A stretch of DNA of 64,000 bases from Monarcha castaneiventris obscurior. Lineage: Eukaryota; Chordata; Aves; Passeriformes; Monarchidae. The first letter of the stretch is position 1. Each line of letters starts with the position of its first letter. The stretch spans positions 11,284,001 to 11,348,000 of the forward strand of contig JAMPIT010000174.1 in the NCBI GenBank assembly GCA_026261815.1, written 5' to 3'. The position numbers and the translations under genes are program-made. The notes beneath the pieces were generated by a model, which saw nothing but the letters and a program-made list of their open reading frames with translations, ran no database searches and was not told the DNA's origin. This document shows, in pieces, positions 25,501 through 40,132 of this stretch.

Positions 25501-27200
25501 TGCTGTGGTGGTGGCAATACCAAAGCTGTTGTTCTTGTAGGGCTGTCACACTCTGCATTGTAAAAGGTTAATTAGTTTTTCTATTAGTTTTAATTGACTG
25601 CTGCTGTAAATCACAGAATGTGTCATCTTCATTGCTATTGTCAGTTCCAGAGATTGATAAGTATGGATTGTGCTCCCATTCCTTTTTAATCAGATGCCTG
25701 CTGTCAAACAGAATTACCTAAGAAAAAAGTAAGTAGTTGCCTCCATCATTCCATGTTATCAAGGCTAATTCAGCAATGCATTAAATGAGCAAGTAAATCT
25801 CACTGGAGAATGGCAGGACTTTTACTCAGTTCAATTGTCTAAATGTAAGGTTCTGAGATAATTTGCACTTTCATCTTAGAATAAGCTGAATTGCTTTCTG
25901 AGGTTGACTATGTCTTTTCACATAGATGGATAATGCATGAGTAGGTTAAACATGGAAATTTAAATATGAGATGTCTAAATGCTGCTACTTGATAAACTTC
26001 ATATTTGAGTAATTTCCTGAATGGATGCCAGATGGCCAGAAAACAGAATCACGAAAATACATAAACTGACATTTTGTTTCATGATTGTGTATAAACTGGT
26101 ATGGGCTTTTCTGTTCCAGAAGAGTGACTGGGGGGTACTGGATCAGTGGAATTAAACATAAAATATAAGGGGAAAAAATATTAACCAATATTTCCCAGCA
26201 TTTTTATTTCCAAATGAAGTTTATATATTAAATTATTGTTTACAAAGTAGGTAGGAAATGCTCTTCTGGAGCTTTAGGAGTCAGACACTTTATGGTGAAA
26301 GATTTTAAATCAGAGGAAGGTACTTCTAAACAGCTTCCAGTGATATTGGCCTACTGAAGAGATGCATAATTTCCTTAGGTCTTTTTCTGTTTTGATACAC
26401 TGAGAGATTAAATTATTGTACCTCTGAGGGCTCCGTACAGTGTTTATTGATAGAATAAAGGAATTTTTTATGTACTTTACTACTGTTTTTCTCATAGATA
26501 TCTAATGACTTGTACTTGGATAATTATCTCTAACATGGTGTAATGAGAAATAATATATTCCAGAATCAAGCAACTCAAATACTCTTATGTAGCTCTATGT
26601 GTTTGTAATATTTAGAGAGTTAGAATATACAGCACCATGTCATAAGATCTAAGCAATCTGAGATTCCAGTCCAAATATTGATAACTTGATTCAAAAAAGG
26701 AAAAAAGTACAGCTTTAAAATATGGGACATGATTAAAGAGAACACAAAAACATGGGTTCTATCACAAGACACATGTTCCTTAGTAGCTTCCTGTGATCTT
26801 AGACTTCACCTCTCAGAGGTGGAGTTAATAACATCTACTTCTCTTAGAGTTGTTTGGATTCAGTATCTGCGATTGCATTTTCTGTGAAGACAGACTTTGA
26901 TCGTGTAAACATAGACAGGACTTTGGTGTGTAATCCCAGGAGAAAACAGAAAGTCTTAGGAAGGCTTATGAAGACCTTGCCACTGTCAAGAGTGTCTCCA
27001 CAGTAACCCATGAAGCTCATACAGACATAATTTTCTGTCTAACACAGTGCTGTTGTAGTAAGAAATATGTTTCTGCTGGATTCCTTTAACACTATTTTAA
27101 GAAACAGAAGTTCATTGTCCAGCAGACAGCTGTGCTTCAGAAAAACAAGATAACATGATCTTATTGCAATAAATAATTCAGTATTACTGCAAATAGTAGC

Positions 27201-27234
27201 CTATATATATATATGTGTATATATATATGTATAT
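27201..27234. repeat. TA/TATG microsatellite
   Basis: Alternating TA with two TG interruptions, about 34 bases in the large PCLO intron. Confidence 0.9.
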
Positions 27235-28538
27235 CTCAGTATTAGAGCTAAAAAAACTCCAACTGAAAGTAAAGCAAAAGCATTCGGTATAATTTTAAAA
27301 GTACATATATCAAGGAGTTAAAATATAGCCAAAACCTTCCAATCTTTTTTTAAGCAAATCTTTCTCTCTCTTTTTTCTTTTTTTTCACCATCACACAAGT
27401 TACTTGCAGTACCAGCTGTTTGTATTCATGATACCTTTCATCCTCTTGCTGGGGCATGAGCTACTGCTAAAGCTGCTGTAAAATAATGATGAATAATCTT
27501 CATAAACAATGTTTATCAAGGTTTATAGACTCCAAACTTTTCTGTCCTTATGGGTTTTTTTAATTTCCTTTTTTTTGTCTTTTACCTTTTGCACACATAT
27601 TTCTTTCTCCATGAAAATTGCCACAGTTTTCTCTTGCAGGCTGGTTTTATATTCATTTTTTTCTACATTAAGAAAAATCAGACATCTAATACAGTTTTAA
27701 CTACCACTTCCTCCTGTCTCACAGTGCTTTAAATAGATGTTGGGATTACTACCATGGATCTGTCTCAGTAAATATGAGGTTGAATATATTCATGTTCTGA
27801 GATTTGTTGCTCCTCCTGCAACTGGATACTCAGTTTGCTCTTCACAGTGCAATCAACAGCTCATGGGACAAACTGAAGCTCAGAGAAAGGTTGTATTTAT
27901 TTACCTCTGTTCTGCAGAGGAACTGCAAGTGCTAAGGTTCCCTAGTATGTGTTCAGAGTCTTCTCTAATCTGCCTATGGAAAGGCTGGGTGGTGTTATAA
28001 AAGAAGGGCTCAGTGTTAATATGATTTACTCTGTCCCTTACCTGACACAGGTGGGGTCACTGTGCAGGAAGCCATTCTCCTCTGAGATGGCAAACTCAGT
28101 TCCACTCCTGATAAATAGCTCCCTCTGGGACACAGGGATGCTCTGTGGTGGGAGCAGACAGGAATAAAAGGAGCTGCCCTCTTTTTTGCTTCCCTCTCCT
28201 TACCTTGTATTGTGGACTGCTAAGAACAGACTATGTGTTATGAGATGAGCCAAGAAGGTCTTTCATTAATTTCTCCCAATCTCCTCAGATGTGATGCACA
28301 TGTGATGTGTGATGGGGGAGAGGAACAGAACTTTAGCCTGCATGGCCCAAATCCTTATTTTAAGATGAAACAAAATTGTTGTACAAAATGTATTTTGAAA
28401 ACAGAGAAAGTCTTTTGCCTGTTGAGATTTTGAGGTGTGGAATATTTCCCAGAAAAACTCCGTTCCATTTATTGGTCATTCTGTGTGTGCCTCCCTTTCA
28501 GAGGTTTTATTCATCTTTTTGAAAGAAAAACACAAAGC

Positions 28539-28589
28539 AAAACAAACAAACAAACAAAAAAAACCCAAAAAAAACTCCAAAAAAACTAA
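28539..28589. repeat. AAAC microsatellite with A-rich tail
   Basis: About four to five AAAC units followed by A runs with CCC and CC interruptions. Confidence 0.85.
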
Positions 28590-28992
28590 AATCTGACTGT
28601 ACATTTATACCATATGTAAAAACTCTTGATTTGAAGTAATGTGATGTGTGGGAAAATAACACTGATACTTCACAATATGCTCAAATATGAAAAATAAAGG
28701 CATGTACTTGTACCAACCCAGTTTCAACCAGCTTTATTCCTGTTGTGTGACTTTCTAAAATGCTGTAGGAAAAGGTTCTTGAGGCAGTGGGAGGAGTATA
28801 ATGAAGGAATAGTGTTAGAGGAGGTGAATCTGAGGAAAAAGTTTCACTAGTATCAGAAGCCCAAACCAGTGACCTAAAGGACAGCACAGGGGTCAGAGGT
28901 TGCTCCAGTAAGATTTTTTCTTCAGAATTCTAGCAGAACTTGTCCCTGTACCATAGAGATATTTGGAATAAATGGACGGAAAATAATGAGAC

Positions 28993-29035
28993 CTGTAAAC
29001 ACTGTAAACTGTAAACACTGTAAACACCTGTAAAT
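28993..29035. repeat. Short tandem array of CTGTAAACA units
   Basis: Five partial or complete copies of CTGTAAACA in about 43 bases, three of them containing TGTAAACA, the forkhead-factor core. It probably arose by local duplication; a binding role is only suggested by the motif. Confidence 0.75.
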
Positions 29036-30474
29036 TTAGGTGATCAGAGATTACTCCACAGGTAGATTTTAACGATGAAGATGAACACAGAATACCTGTG
29101 TGCATTTGAATGGTAGTAGGTGGAGAGAGAATAAAAATGAGACGAAGGAAGTCAAGATATCCATACAAATAACTCACAGTACATCCTACTAGATTATCTT
29201 TTATTTATATCTTCCCCTTCTGTGAAAGGGAATTATTAGGTTCTAAACCAATAAGTCTATCAACATCCTCTCTGCAGTTCCTTCAAACACCAGGTTTCCC
29301 CAAATGTTAACTCCGATTTAGAATTACAAACTAATGACAGGGTTAATCATAAGGAAGTGTTTATGTCTAATGCAAACTCCCTAAATTCTCTAGGCAATAG
29401 GGATAGCACCTCTTTAAGCTTTTGGTTTTTGGATGGATAAATGCCTTTGGAGGTGCCTGCCTTTTTTACAGTGATAATTGAGAGGCAAGTTAATGGCTTT
29501 CATTTAGAAAATGGATTTTTAAACAATGAAACTAGGCTAGAAGTATCAAAATTAAAATTTACAGCTCTATAATTTTCCATAACTTTATTTAGAGAAAGCT
29601 AAAATGATGGTAGAAATTATTCTTGTGATTTTAATTGAACTTCAAATATAGGTGCAGCCTAGATCTGAAAGGGGAACTGTGCAGTCTCAGAAGGAAAAAC
29701 GCTCTTCAACCACCTTTGTTCCCTTTCATCCTCACCATAAATCACTGCCCAAGTCTAAATATATATTCATAGTCTTCACAATTTTAGCATCTTACATAAT
29801 GAGACATATCAGACGCTGCAGATTCAGCTGCATAAAAGATGGCTTGCCACAGCACATCTGAAATTTTGATGATGAAAGACACATTTTGCCCTGGCTTTTT
29901 GTATCAACAGAAGTTCATACAGGGAGAAGAAGGAAACTAATGTCATACATACAGAGGAGCCTGAACCTTGATTATTTAAGCTTATTCTACTGCAGCTTTA
30001 CAAAGGAGGAAACGTGTTGCTAAAGGAAGAAATAATTTGCAAACTTCATGAAAAAGTCTGAATTTGACATACCCACAATTCAGTAAAGTATTTGCACAAT
30101 GCTACAATAATCTTTTTGTAGCACAGTATTAATATTTTGTTAAAGTAGGACAACTGAGTCTGCACTATTTTTCCATGTCGGTATGAGAACACAAAATGGG
30201 TCTCACCTATACAAAAACAGGGAGGAATTTGCTAGATTTGCTTGGGTTCTCATTTAAAAGATGACAAATTTTAAGCTACTTTCCCTCTCTCATGGTACAG
30301 ACATTTTAAACCTATTTTTCATTTTGATATGCAAGTTTTTGAGAGTTTGAGAGTATAGTCTGAAATGACAAAATCCCTTCTGAGCCAGCCTTCACTTTAT
30401 GTGTCAAAATAATTAAAAATTTTTACACCTTCTCACTCTGAATATACATATGAAGATGTGAATATCACAACAGA

Positions 30475-30505
30475 TTTATTTATTCTTTATTTATTTATTT
30501 ATTCT
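30475..30505. repeat. TTTA microsatellite
   Basis: Six to seven TTTA units with TTC interruptions, about 31 bases in the large intron. Confidence 0.85.
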
Positions 30506-33500
30506 TTGTGTGATTTTGAGAAATTAGACATTCTGGCTTGAAACACTAGAAATCCTAGGGAATGGATTAAAGTCCATTTGACTTATGTTACAATATGATG
30601 AAAGTATAATAGATATAATATAAGCACTTTAAAGGGAGAAAAATTACTCCCATGGATGGTAGCAAGAGATAATATAAAATGTCCTTAAAGATATAATAAA
30701 GAGGATCAAATAATTATAATTCAGAAGTCTTATTTAGCACAATATCAGAAGGGGAAAGCTAGATTGCCAAGTAGGTTTTGCATTTATTGTATTTACTTTT
30801 GGGAATCCAAAGAGAGACAAATGATTTGAAGAGAATATTTTATCTGGGATTTTTTTTTACTTGGGATGTAAACAAACATTCACCAACCTAAATTAAAATA
30901 CACAGAGTGCTTAGAAAATGCTATAAGAACAATGTATATCTTAAAAACAACAGCTAAAAATGAAAGCAATGAAAACAAAGTACTCGCAGGTTGCATTTCC
31001 AAAAGGTAGTTTTCTGTAAGGAAGCCTGCTGACAACTCAGAAGTGAGCAGAATGACAGGAAAACAAAGTTTATTTATATAATGTCTGCTGAACTTGTGGG
31101 TCAGGTGGAAGCAAAACCATATTACATTTCAATGTAAACTCAAGAACATGTTGCATAACAGGAACATCTAGGAGCTTCCCTATTTGCTTTGGCAGAGGGC
31201 TGCTAAGTAGTGATTTTTCTTTCCTTGTAGTGTTTTGGACATAGTGAAAGCAAAAAAAAAAATAAACTTCAAAGGTAGATGGAGAAAATTAGATGCAGGT
31301 CTTTAGAGAATTTATATCAATAGAAAGATAACTAGAAAAGCAGTTCAAGGGTAAAATTCTAACTTCAGGAGTAGATGTTACCTACACATCTAATAAAGGC
31401 TTAGTTTTACTAGACAGGCTAAAGTTTTTAAAAGTGATAATCAAACTGAAAAAAGTACCACTGTTTTATGACTTAATAGTGAAAATAATGGTATATTTTG
31501 ATATTTTCCCTTTGTCATAAAGCTGTCCTATCACAAGGATGTATACACAGTGAATAGGACTTGGTGTAAGAACCACATATGATGTGGCTTCGTTTAGAGA
31601 GTGACTCACCGAACATTTACTGCACAGACAATAAGCACTGAGCCTGCACTGTTAGTGCAGTGGAACAAGCTGTTTCATTTCACAGCTTGGCCAAGTCATT
31701 TATAGCCCACAAAAAAATTGCTTAACACATGGTGGCATATGCAACTCTATAAGGCTTTCTTTGAGAAGGAGGTGGAAGATGGCATTTGTATACACAAATA
31801 CGTCCATACACATACCCAAGCTAACACAATATGTTAGCACTCTTTTGTGCTATAAACCTAGTAGGCACACTATCATGATAGCTGGAAATGAAAATTTTTG
31901 GTAAGAACGTGCCTATTCACTCCTCACATCATGCTTTCCAGATTCCCCCTCAGATTTATACTGCAGCTCTGAGGCACTTTCAGTGAAATATGCTTAAAGT
32001 CTTGCTCATACCTCCCTGGAGCTACACACTGGAGAGCACAGCCGTGTGTGCTGCACAGCTTGGGTACCAGAGCAAAAGCTTCTGCACTGACTGTTCATGT
32101 GGAAGACAGGTATGCTCTTATATTAATAGATTTTCTTATGTTACCTGGTGCAGTGGTAACAGCCCACTGTTGAGATGCTATTTCTCTCTTATTAAATAGG
32201 AATGATTACTGAAATTATTGTTGCTAATGGGACTACGAAGTGTAAGAGTATGAGACATTGCCTATTCTGTGTGACAGTAAGAGCTGCGATAATTCTAACA
32301 AAGCTCATTGTGACTAATGTACGAAAGAAAACCAAATCTGTCTTCCAGGACCATCAGGGTATTTTGGGGCTGGCTGTAGAGAACCTAGGAAATTTTAGCA
32401 TAAAAATGAATACTTGTAATCACTACTGGGATTCTACTACCTGCATGATCTGTCCAACAGAGCAATGGAGGATGATCCTTTCCATTAATCAGGATAAATA
32501 TGGAATAAGTTCAGTCAAAACTAAAAAAACCTTTTAATCCAAATTTTGCTCAGGAGAGATGAACAGAAATATTCTGCAGAGTATTCCATAGTATTATGCA
32601 AGATTCAAAGTTCTACAGTCTGTGGAGGACAGATGCCTGAAAGCATCTTACAGTAATGTGGACATGGCTCCTAAAGTTACCAATTTACCTTTCAGCTCCT
32701 GCCCAGAGTCTTCTGTTAAAAGCTCCTTTTTTTTTTTAATATAGTTTGTAGCCTTCCACTAGAAATCTTTCTAGACTAATGTACCTGCTTTTCATTGGAA
32801 TGCATACTTTACATTTTCCCTCTCATTCAGCACTCAGCAATGCCATTATTCTTTATTTCATACAATGCTGATTCCCTCAAGCTGCTATAACGGATATATC
32901 CTAAAGTTGGTATTTCATTGCACTGTTGAACTGATGTGTATGGCCAAACTCCACAGAGATATGTTTGAATAAAAAATATTATATAAAAACCTAAGCAGAA
33001 GAAAAAGTACAGGGACAGTACAGCACTTATGCAAATCCACTCAGAGATTTGTGATGGAAAATGAAATGATGGAAAGAAAAAGAGAAGGGGAAAATCTGCT
33101 CCTATTTAGAGTGTTCATGAACTGGTAAGAAACCAGTTAAGTAAGTGGAATTACATGTAACATAAAAAAAAGGGCAAAGGTCAAAATTTTAAGTCCATGT
33201 TCCAGGTGGACAAAATGATGCTACAGAATAGTTACAATCTTCTGTAGGGATGAAAATGCCAAAAATGTTTCCGAGTTTCTGAGTTTTCTGAACTTCCATG
33301 GGGAATGGGAGAGATAGTACAAGTCCTCTGACAAAGAAAGGTGAGCTGAGAATTATAGATTTTAGTAAAACATCAGGGCCTAATATACAGTCATGGAAGA
33401 ATGTTATAGATTGGTAACAGAGATGCAAGGGGAAATGATTTATAGTGCAAGACTGATAATTTTCAATATGATCACCTAAAATATTATACGGGACTTTTTA

Positions 33501-34458
33501 GAGAAAAAAAAAAGTCAGAGTGATTCCTCTCAGATGCTGGGACCTCTCCCTGATGCCACACAGAAAAGAGGTACTCAATCCCCTATTTTGGAAACTGAGA
33601 GTGACCAAATAAAGGGGTTTGACACTATGATTTCCTGGCCTTTACTTGGATTTGACATCAATTCCACCTGCAACTGGAAAACTTTTCTGATGAAAGTTTT
33701 CTCAAAATGGTGTGCACCAGAAAAGGTGAATAAGAAAACACACATATGTTGGTGTTTAAATCTGTCTGGCTTAGAAACTCCCCCCTCCCCTACATTTTCT
33801 GAAGTCACTGAAACATATACCATCTACCTGTGGATAAAAAGAAACTCAACCATTTTATAACTAATTGAAAATCTTTTCTGCTTCTGGGCAGTATGCATGC
33901 AGTAGAACTTTTATAATTAGCTGAATCTTTTGAATAATGAATACAAAGGAGTATCTCATAGTGAGCTAATGCTTTTGACATCTCCTGTAGATTTTATTTA
34001 CTTTCTGACAACTGAAAAAGCTTGGTCTCTTGTTTTGCTTCATAGATTTTATGCACTGAGGCCAACACTCATGATTTTTTCAAGAATCTCTGAGATTTAG
34101 TACTGCTCTTTTGAAGATGACTGTTGAAGTCTTGCTCATAATTTACATTTAAAAATTAAAGATGTACATATGGGAATTAAAAGTAGGGTTTTGCAAGACC
34201 TCACAAACTGAAACTGCAACATAGATTCTTTGCATAATGTGATTTAAAACTTGTCTAGTGGGTTTTGAAATGTAAAATACCTGGGATATGGAAAAAACCT
34301 CAAGATATTACTGTTGTAGAGTATAGTCATTATTAATTAGTAATAAAGTATAGTATTGCATTTGTGATCATCATCCATGAATATGATTCCGATACCTGAA
34401 GGAATTGCACAGGCTTTCTTTACAATTTCAATCAATTTAGAACAGAAAGTAATAAGGC

Positions 34459-34470
34459 GGGGGGGGGGGG
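34459..34470. repeat. Run of 12 G
   Basis: An uninterrupted run of twelve G on the plus strand (12 C on the gene strand) in an otherwise AT-rich intron. Runs like this are unstable and prone to sequencing length error. Confidence 0.9.
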
Positions 34471-37400
34471 TTAAACTAAAAATGAAGACAGATTTTAGGA
34501 AAACACAACATATATTCTCCTGGATTTTGAACTTATTCCAAAAAATTTTCATACTGTAAGAGGGAAGATTGGATAAAAATATGTTATACAGATTTATTAA
34601 ACCTTCAGTTGAGGTTTATGTGAACTGAAGAAAGTTACCTTCTCCCAAAGAGTCACCACAAAAGGAGTCTAGATGACATAAAGAATATTTTAAAACTCTA
34701 CAGCATTGCCTTTTTAGAAACCCTAAAGAGACACAATATGCCTACTAAATATCTGCTTGGAATTGTCTCAATCCCAAGAAAATACAGTGTCCCTTAGGGT
34801 AATGTTCATGAAGAACAACTTGCCAAGCTGGTGCCAGGCCATGGTCAGATATAGCTCCAGCTGAGACACTCAGCACCACTAGAGAGAACCTTGTGAAGAA
34901 CAGCAAAGTACCATATCAAGCTCCTCTTTCCTCATCACATGGCAGAACCAGTGTCAGGTTACAATTTAAATGCTATTTGTGAGCAACCTTATGCCCAATG
35001 AATTGTTTCTGCATCTGTCAGGAAAAAAAGTCTGTCACGTATATTTTCTCACAGAATATAAGTCTCTTAATTCTAGGTCAGAAAAAAATAGCAGCTGTAT
35101 AAAATCTCAGAATTTCAACTGATTAAAGGATATGCAAAATATTAAATGATTGAGGACTGAGAAAAAAAAAAAGAGGATTTGAAGACTAGTCAGTAGTTTT
35201 CATTAGCTTTTGGCATTATTCAGTCATTTGAGCAGCTTTTTACTGAGTTCCCAATGAAAGTAATAAATCACTGAGTACATATGCATAAAAATAAAGACAG
35301 AAATATTTGAATATGCAAGTATTAAGGTAGAGATATAGATTAGCTCAGGAACATTAACAAAGTCACTAAAGGTCTACTAATTGAAAGAAATGTTTTCCTA
35401 AAATCTCTGAGCTAACTTTCTCAAATTCAAAGTACGATATCGGAATTAATCATGTAAAATTGACCTGTGTTTTCTTCCCTGAGAGCGGGATCAAGTAGTC
35501 CATTTGATCTGGAAAATACAACATATTCATACTCATATGAATTCAAATGAACTTACTGATTGCTGGTAGTGCTAATTATTTCTATGTAGTGATTATCATT
35601 GTGAAATACAGGATTTAATGGCCAAAGAAGCTGAAGACTATGTTTTATTTTTGAAGTTATTTCAGCACAATTTTACCCTTTCCTGACCACATGTATCAGA
35701 AGTGTCCCGTTGTATGAGGCTTCGCAAGCAAAACTTTGTGGATCCACTGCTGAACTGCAAGTCTCTGAGTGCTGTTATATTTATGTCACAATCAGTGTTG
35801 AAGTCACAAGGTCTCTATTGGTAGCTCTTCCAAAGAGAGAGAAGCTCTACTTGCCAGTTAAATCTATACATTTTACTGTTTTCACATCTGACATTTAAGT
35901 GTATGTATACATCATATTTCAAGTGAGCAGCAATTTAACTTCTCTGCACATTTTCATTCCTCCCTCCCAACACAGTTTGGCTGCAGGAAAGAATGCAGAC
36001 TTTTAAGCCCACAATTCTGACCAAGGACATCATACTGATGTGGGAGACTGCAAACTTGCTACTGAAATGACTCACAAGACATCTAATTATCCTGCGCAAG
36101 TCACGCAAATTCCAATTTTGAAATAAAATCCATACAACAAAATTCAGTAGAACAACATAAACAACCTACTACATTAAATAGAATTTATCCTGAGGTGTCC
36201 ATCATGCTGTCAATTAATAGTCATAATTTACATTAAAAAAATCAAAATTTCTATCTCAGACCTTTTGTGATAAATGCTTTCAGCAGCTTGCAATATTTCT
36301 TCTTTGTAAAATTTTTGGTTTTATTTCTTAATAATAATAATGCTAGTGGTAGTGAGAAAATCTCTAAAATTTAGAAAGGATAGTACCATTATTTTCAGTT
36401 AAGAAGGAATTGAGGCTTAACAAGCATAGAAATATAACATTACCCCAGACAGCACCAAAAATCATCACGTCTCCTTTTTTCTTTTTAAATTCTGAGTTGT
36501 CTGGGATTGAATACAGTACTTCTTGTGCATCTGTTTTTTGAATGGTCTTTATTATATATTTACAATCATTATTTGCACAAAAATATTAAGTAATTATAAG
36601 CAATTCTTCCAATCAGAAGGGTCAGGCAACTTCAGTTAGAGAGAGTAATTGCAACTAAATATATATTGGTAATCTTCTACTACTTTTCTAAACTATCTCA
36701 GAGAAGTATAAAGAGACAACAAAATAAGGAGTTTTCAAGCTTCATGCTGAATTTACTTCCTTTTTCCATGTGACATATAAGCTGCAGCAAAGGAGCATTT
36801 TTTACCAAGAATGCTTCAAGAAACATAAGGCAATTCTGCTACCCTGCTGAGCAGTGTGCTTTCTGATTTCGAAAGCTGTTTGTTATGCTTTGAAAACAGG
36901 CACTGGTAAAGGCAGAATTAACTCCTCTGCTGTCAAAAGACAAAACTAGTGCAACTGACACTGACAAAAAAATATTTGCTGAGTTTTCCTCAGTGATTTA
37001 CCATAAAACCATCATACTTCTGCTCAGACAAAGAATGTGCAAAAAACCAACCTGGCTTGGGTTTTCTGTTGTTTAACAAAGTTGGTTTTTTAAAATAACC
37101 CCTTATTTACAAAGCCTGTGATCAGATATTGCAGGTCTTGTGGTCATTAGGGAAATACAAGAATACATTAACTGTAGGCAGTTGCAGCAGGGAACTTCAA
37201 GCAATAGAATCTATTTACCTGGGAGGAATTCAACAAGCTCAGTGGTTATGAAAAATACTATGGAGTTTTTAATAAAGAGTTAAAGCAGATTGCTGCTTTA
37301 AACTCTTCCTGATGAGATGTTCCCTTAAAGAAAATTATAGCATCCTCAGCACCAGTCTAGCTGAAAAGGTTGTTACCTGTAACTAATCACTGATTCTTAA

Positions 37401-40074
37401 AAAATCATAAACAGGCACTGGTGCTGAAAGAGCTCTCTCCTTGCTCCTGCTTATTGCTTCCCACACAGTGTCCCTGGCTTTATCTCCTGTAGCCATGGAT
37501 GTTTGTACAGCTGCCTAGAGAGCTCGTTGGCAGAAATTATCCCACTCACTGCAACCTCACCCCCTCCCTGCCCCACCCCAGCGTATTGATTTTGGGTTAG
37601 TCACCTAACCTGAATCAGCACACACCTTATGTCACCATGAAGGGTGAGATGAGGTTGAGGAAAATGAAAAATGATATTTTACAGCCATAAAGCTGGTTTA
37701 AAGTGTGATTTATGAAGCAATTGTAAACTGATAGGATGATTCACAGAGCAAAGGACTGCTGGAACTCTCCAGTCCTACCTCACACTCACAGGATTAACTT
37801 CTGCATTAGATGAGGCTGAACAGAGCATGTTTGTAGAGTTTTGAAAACCAAAAATTTTTTGTGTGTGTTTTTGTTGGGTGGGTTGGTTTGCTTTTTATTT
37901 TCCCTTTTAGTCAGTTGGAATTTCCTTTATTTCATCTTGTGAATGTTGTCTATTTCTTATTTCTGGCTGCTGAGCTCTGAGAAGAGTCTGGCTTCATCTT
38001 CTTCATACTCACAAGCATCCAGTGGAAGGCAAGAATCCCTTCCTACGACTTGCTCCCTGCACAGTTAATTTTGCAGCCCAGTATGCAAGTAACAGTGATC
38101 ACAAAGACATTTTCTAAATTAATATTGTTTAAAGAAAAATTGTTGTTTTCATTGTACAAGTGACTTTCTCAGAAAAAATTCAGATTTGAAGAGTGTTTTA
38201 ACCAAGTTCTGTTTACCAGAACAGAGTGGATACTGCACATTTTGCCATGAGAGCATGAAAAAAAAATCTATTGCTATGTGGGAAAAAGATATTGTCTCCA
38301 ATGCCAGGACTTTCAGTATTTTTTAAATTGCTTTGGGCATCAATTGCATATTTTTAGTTTTGCTCACTTTAAAGAAGTCTAAAGAATATTGAATCTGTTT
38401 TGTGGTCCTTGCATTATTCCCCAACTGTTTGAAAACAAAAATCTCTTTTCACAGTGCATCCATTTTACTGTCAACAATAAAGAAAAGCTGCCGCAGGAAA
38501 AGAGCTCTAAATATATCTGTGGTGCTATCAACAAGTTAGCACTTCTGCATGAAAGCGAGTTCAGTTCATTCCAGAGTTTTGCTGCAGGAGATAGAAGTCA
38601 GTAGTGCTGTAGTATGAATGCAAGCCCAATTCTTCATTGCTCCTTTTTGCTGGAGGGAGCTGGGGAGCCCAGATGCATCAGATACATCTTTCTGTCTGAT
38701 TGTGTATGGCTGGGTTTGCTCTAAATAAATGGAACATTGGTTGTGAACCCCAAAGGTTTCTAATACTGGGAATGAGTGTTCATGAAGTGAGCTGGACTCA
38801 GCTGAATGTGGAGTTTACCTACAGACAGCTTGGCAGTTCTAAGTGAGCAGGTTGGCTTCTGTCTCTTTGGCCCAGCTGTTAGGCTGAAATCAAAGAAGGA
38901 ATGCTACAGCTTGGGACCTCAGAGCTCAAGGATACTTCAATCCCTTGATACTCTTTGCTAGTAAAGTCTAAAGAATGAAATTTATGCTTTTCTTTACTCT
39001 TGTTTTGACAGACATATGCCACATTTCCTCATAGGGTGCCCTCTCCCCAAACTTTCAAGGTCTATGCTTCCAAACAGGCCCATGGTGTGGAACATTAGAA
39101 TTATTTTATGCTCTCTGACTAGTTCCCACATCACCTTTGTCCCTTCTTCTCCACAGTTTCATCTTTGTTTCTCTCAGAGCTCCCAGAGTTCTTTATCTTC
39201 CACCTTCCTAGCTGGTGAAGCATCCTTGTCTTCTATTAACCAACACTGAACTAAAGGTCTAAATACTGATGAGTTTTGAGCCCTGAAGAAACCACTGAAT
39301 CAGAAAGTGAAGTTTCCTGAAATGTTGATTTTATTTCCATGCCTGTCCTAAGGCCTAATTCTAAAATTATATGACACTGCAGTTCAAACCTTAAATATAT
39401 TGAAATGTCAGTGATGATAAATATTAGGGACATTGTCTAAAAATAGGAGGAAGCTACTAATTCAATGTGTTGTGTTTTAATACGATCTACTTGTGTTTCC
39501 TGTTGTGAGTTTTCCCTTGAGATTATAACAGATGTTAACTCTGTCTGCTATGACTTTTCTTGGCAAGCTACAGTGAAGTGAACAGGGATAAACCACTATC
39601 TCCACAGAGATCCAGGATTCAGAGAGGAGCGTATCTCGTCTCTTTAGGCACCCAGAGGGTCTTGCCAGGCATGTCACAGGTCAACAGGGGAAACTGCTAT
39701 CTGCTAACATCTTTTGTGGGTGAAATTCTTTCAGCAAATACAAGACATCAAGTCTTCTGAGAGACAAAACCAACTAGGAGACAATCAGTAACTGTAGATC
39801 TACAGAACTCAAGATACAGTGAATCAGGGGTGTTCCTACTTTCTTTCTAATGAGTTTTGTGTCAATAAATGAATCTATGGAAGAATTCTACAGGCTCTCT
39901 ATCATCTCTACAGTGTTGGGGTGGTTGTTTCTTTCACTTTTTCCAGTGATACTTGAAAGGTGGAGAAAAGACAGGATTAGTGTGGGGCTTTTCTCAAGAG
40001 GACCCAAAAGAGAAACCTATTTTATTGCTAAATTGATCATTAAACCCTGGCAAAATTACTTTTACCTTGTTAAA

Positions 40075-40132
40075 AAACCAACCAACCAACCAACCAACCA
40101 GCCAACCAACCAACCAACCAACCAACCAATCA
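40075..40132. repeat. AACC microsatellite followed by A-rich tail
   Basis: About 14 AACC units with one GCC interruption and a terminal AATC, followed by A-rich sequence with AAAC units to about 40172. It yields a low-complexity PTNQ open frame on the plus strand that is not a protein. Confidence 0.93.

Noticed and set aside
32145..32170. tRNA A-box-like text (TGGTGCAGTGGTAACAGCC)
   Set aside because: No B box or foldable cloverleaf follows, so neither a tRNA nor a tRNA-derived SINE can be supported.
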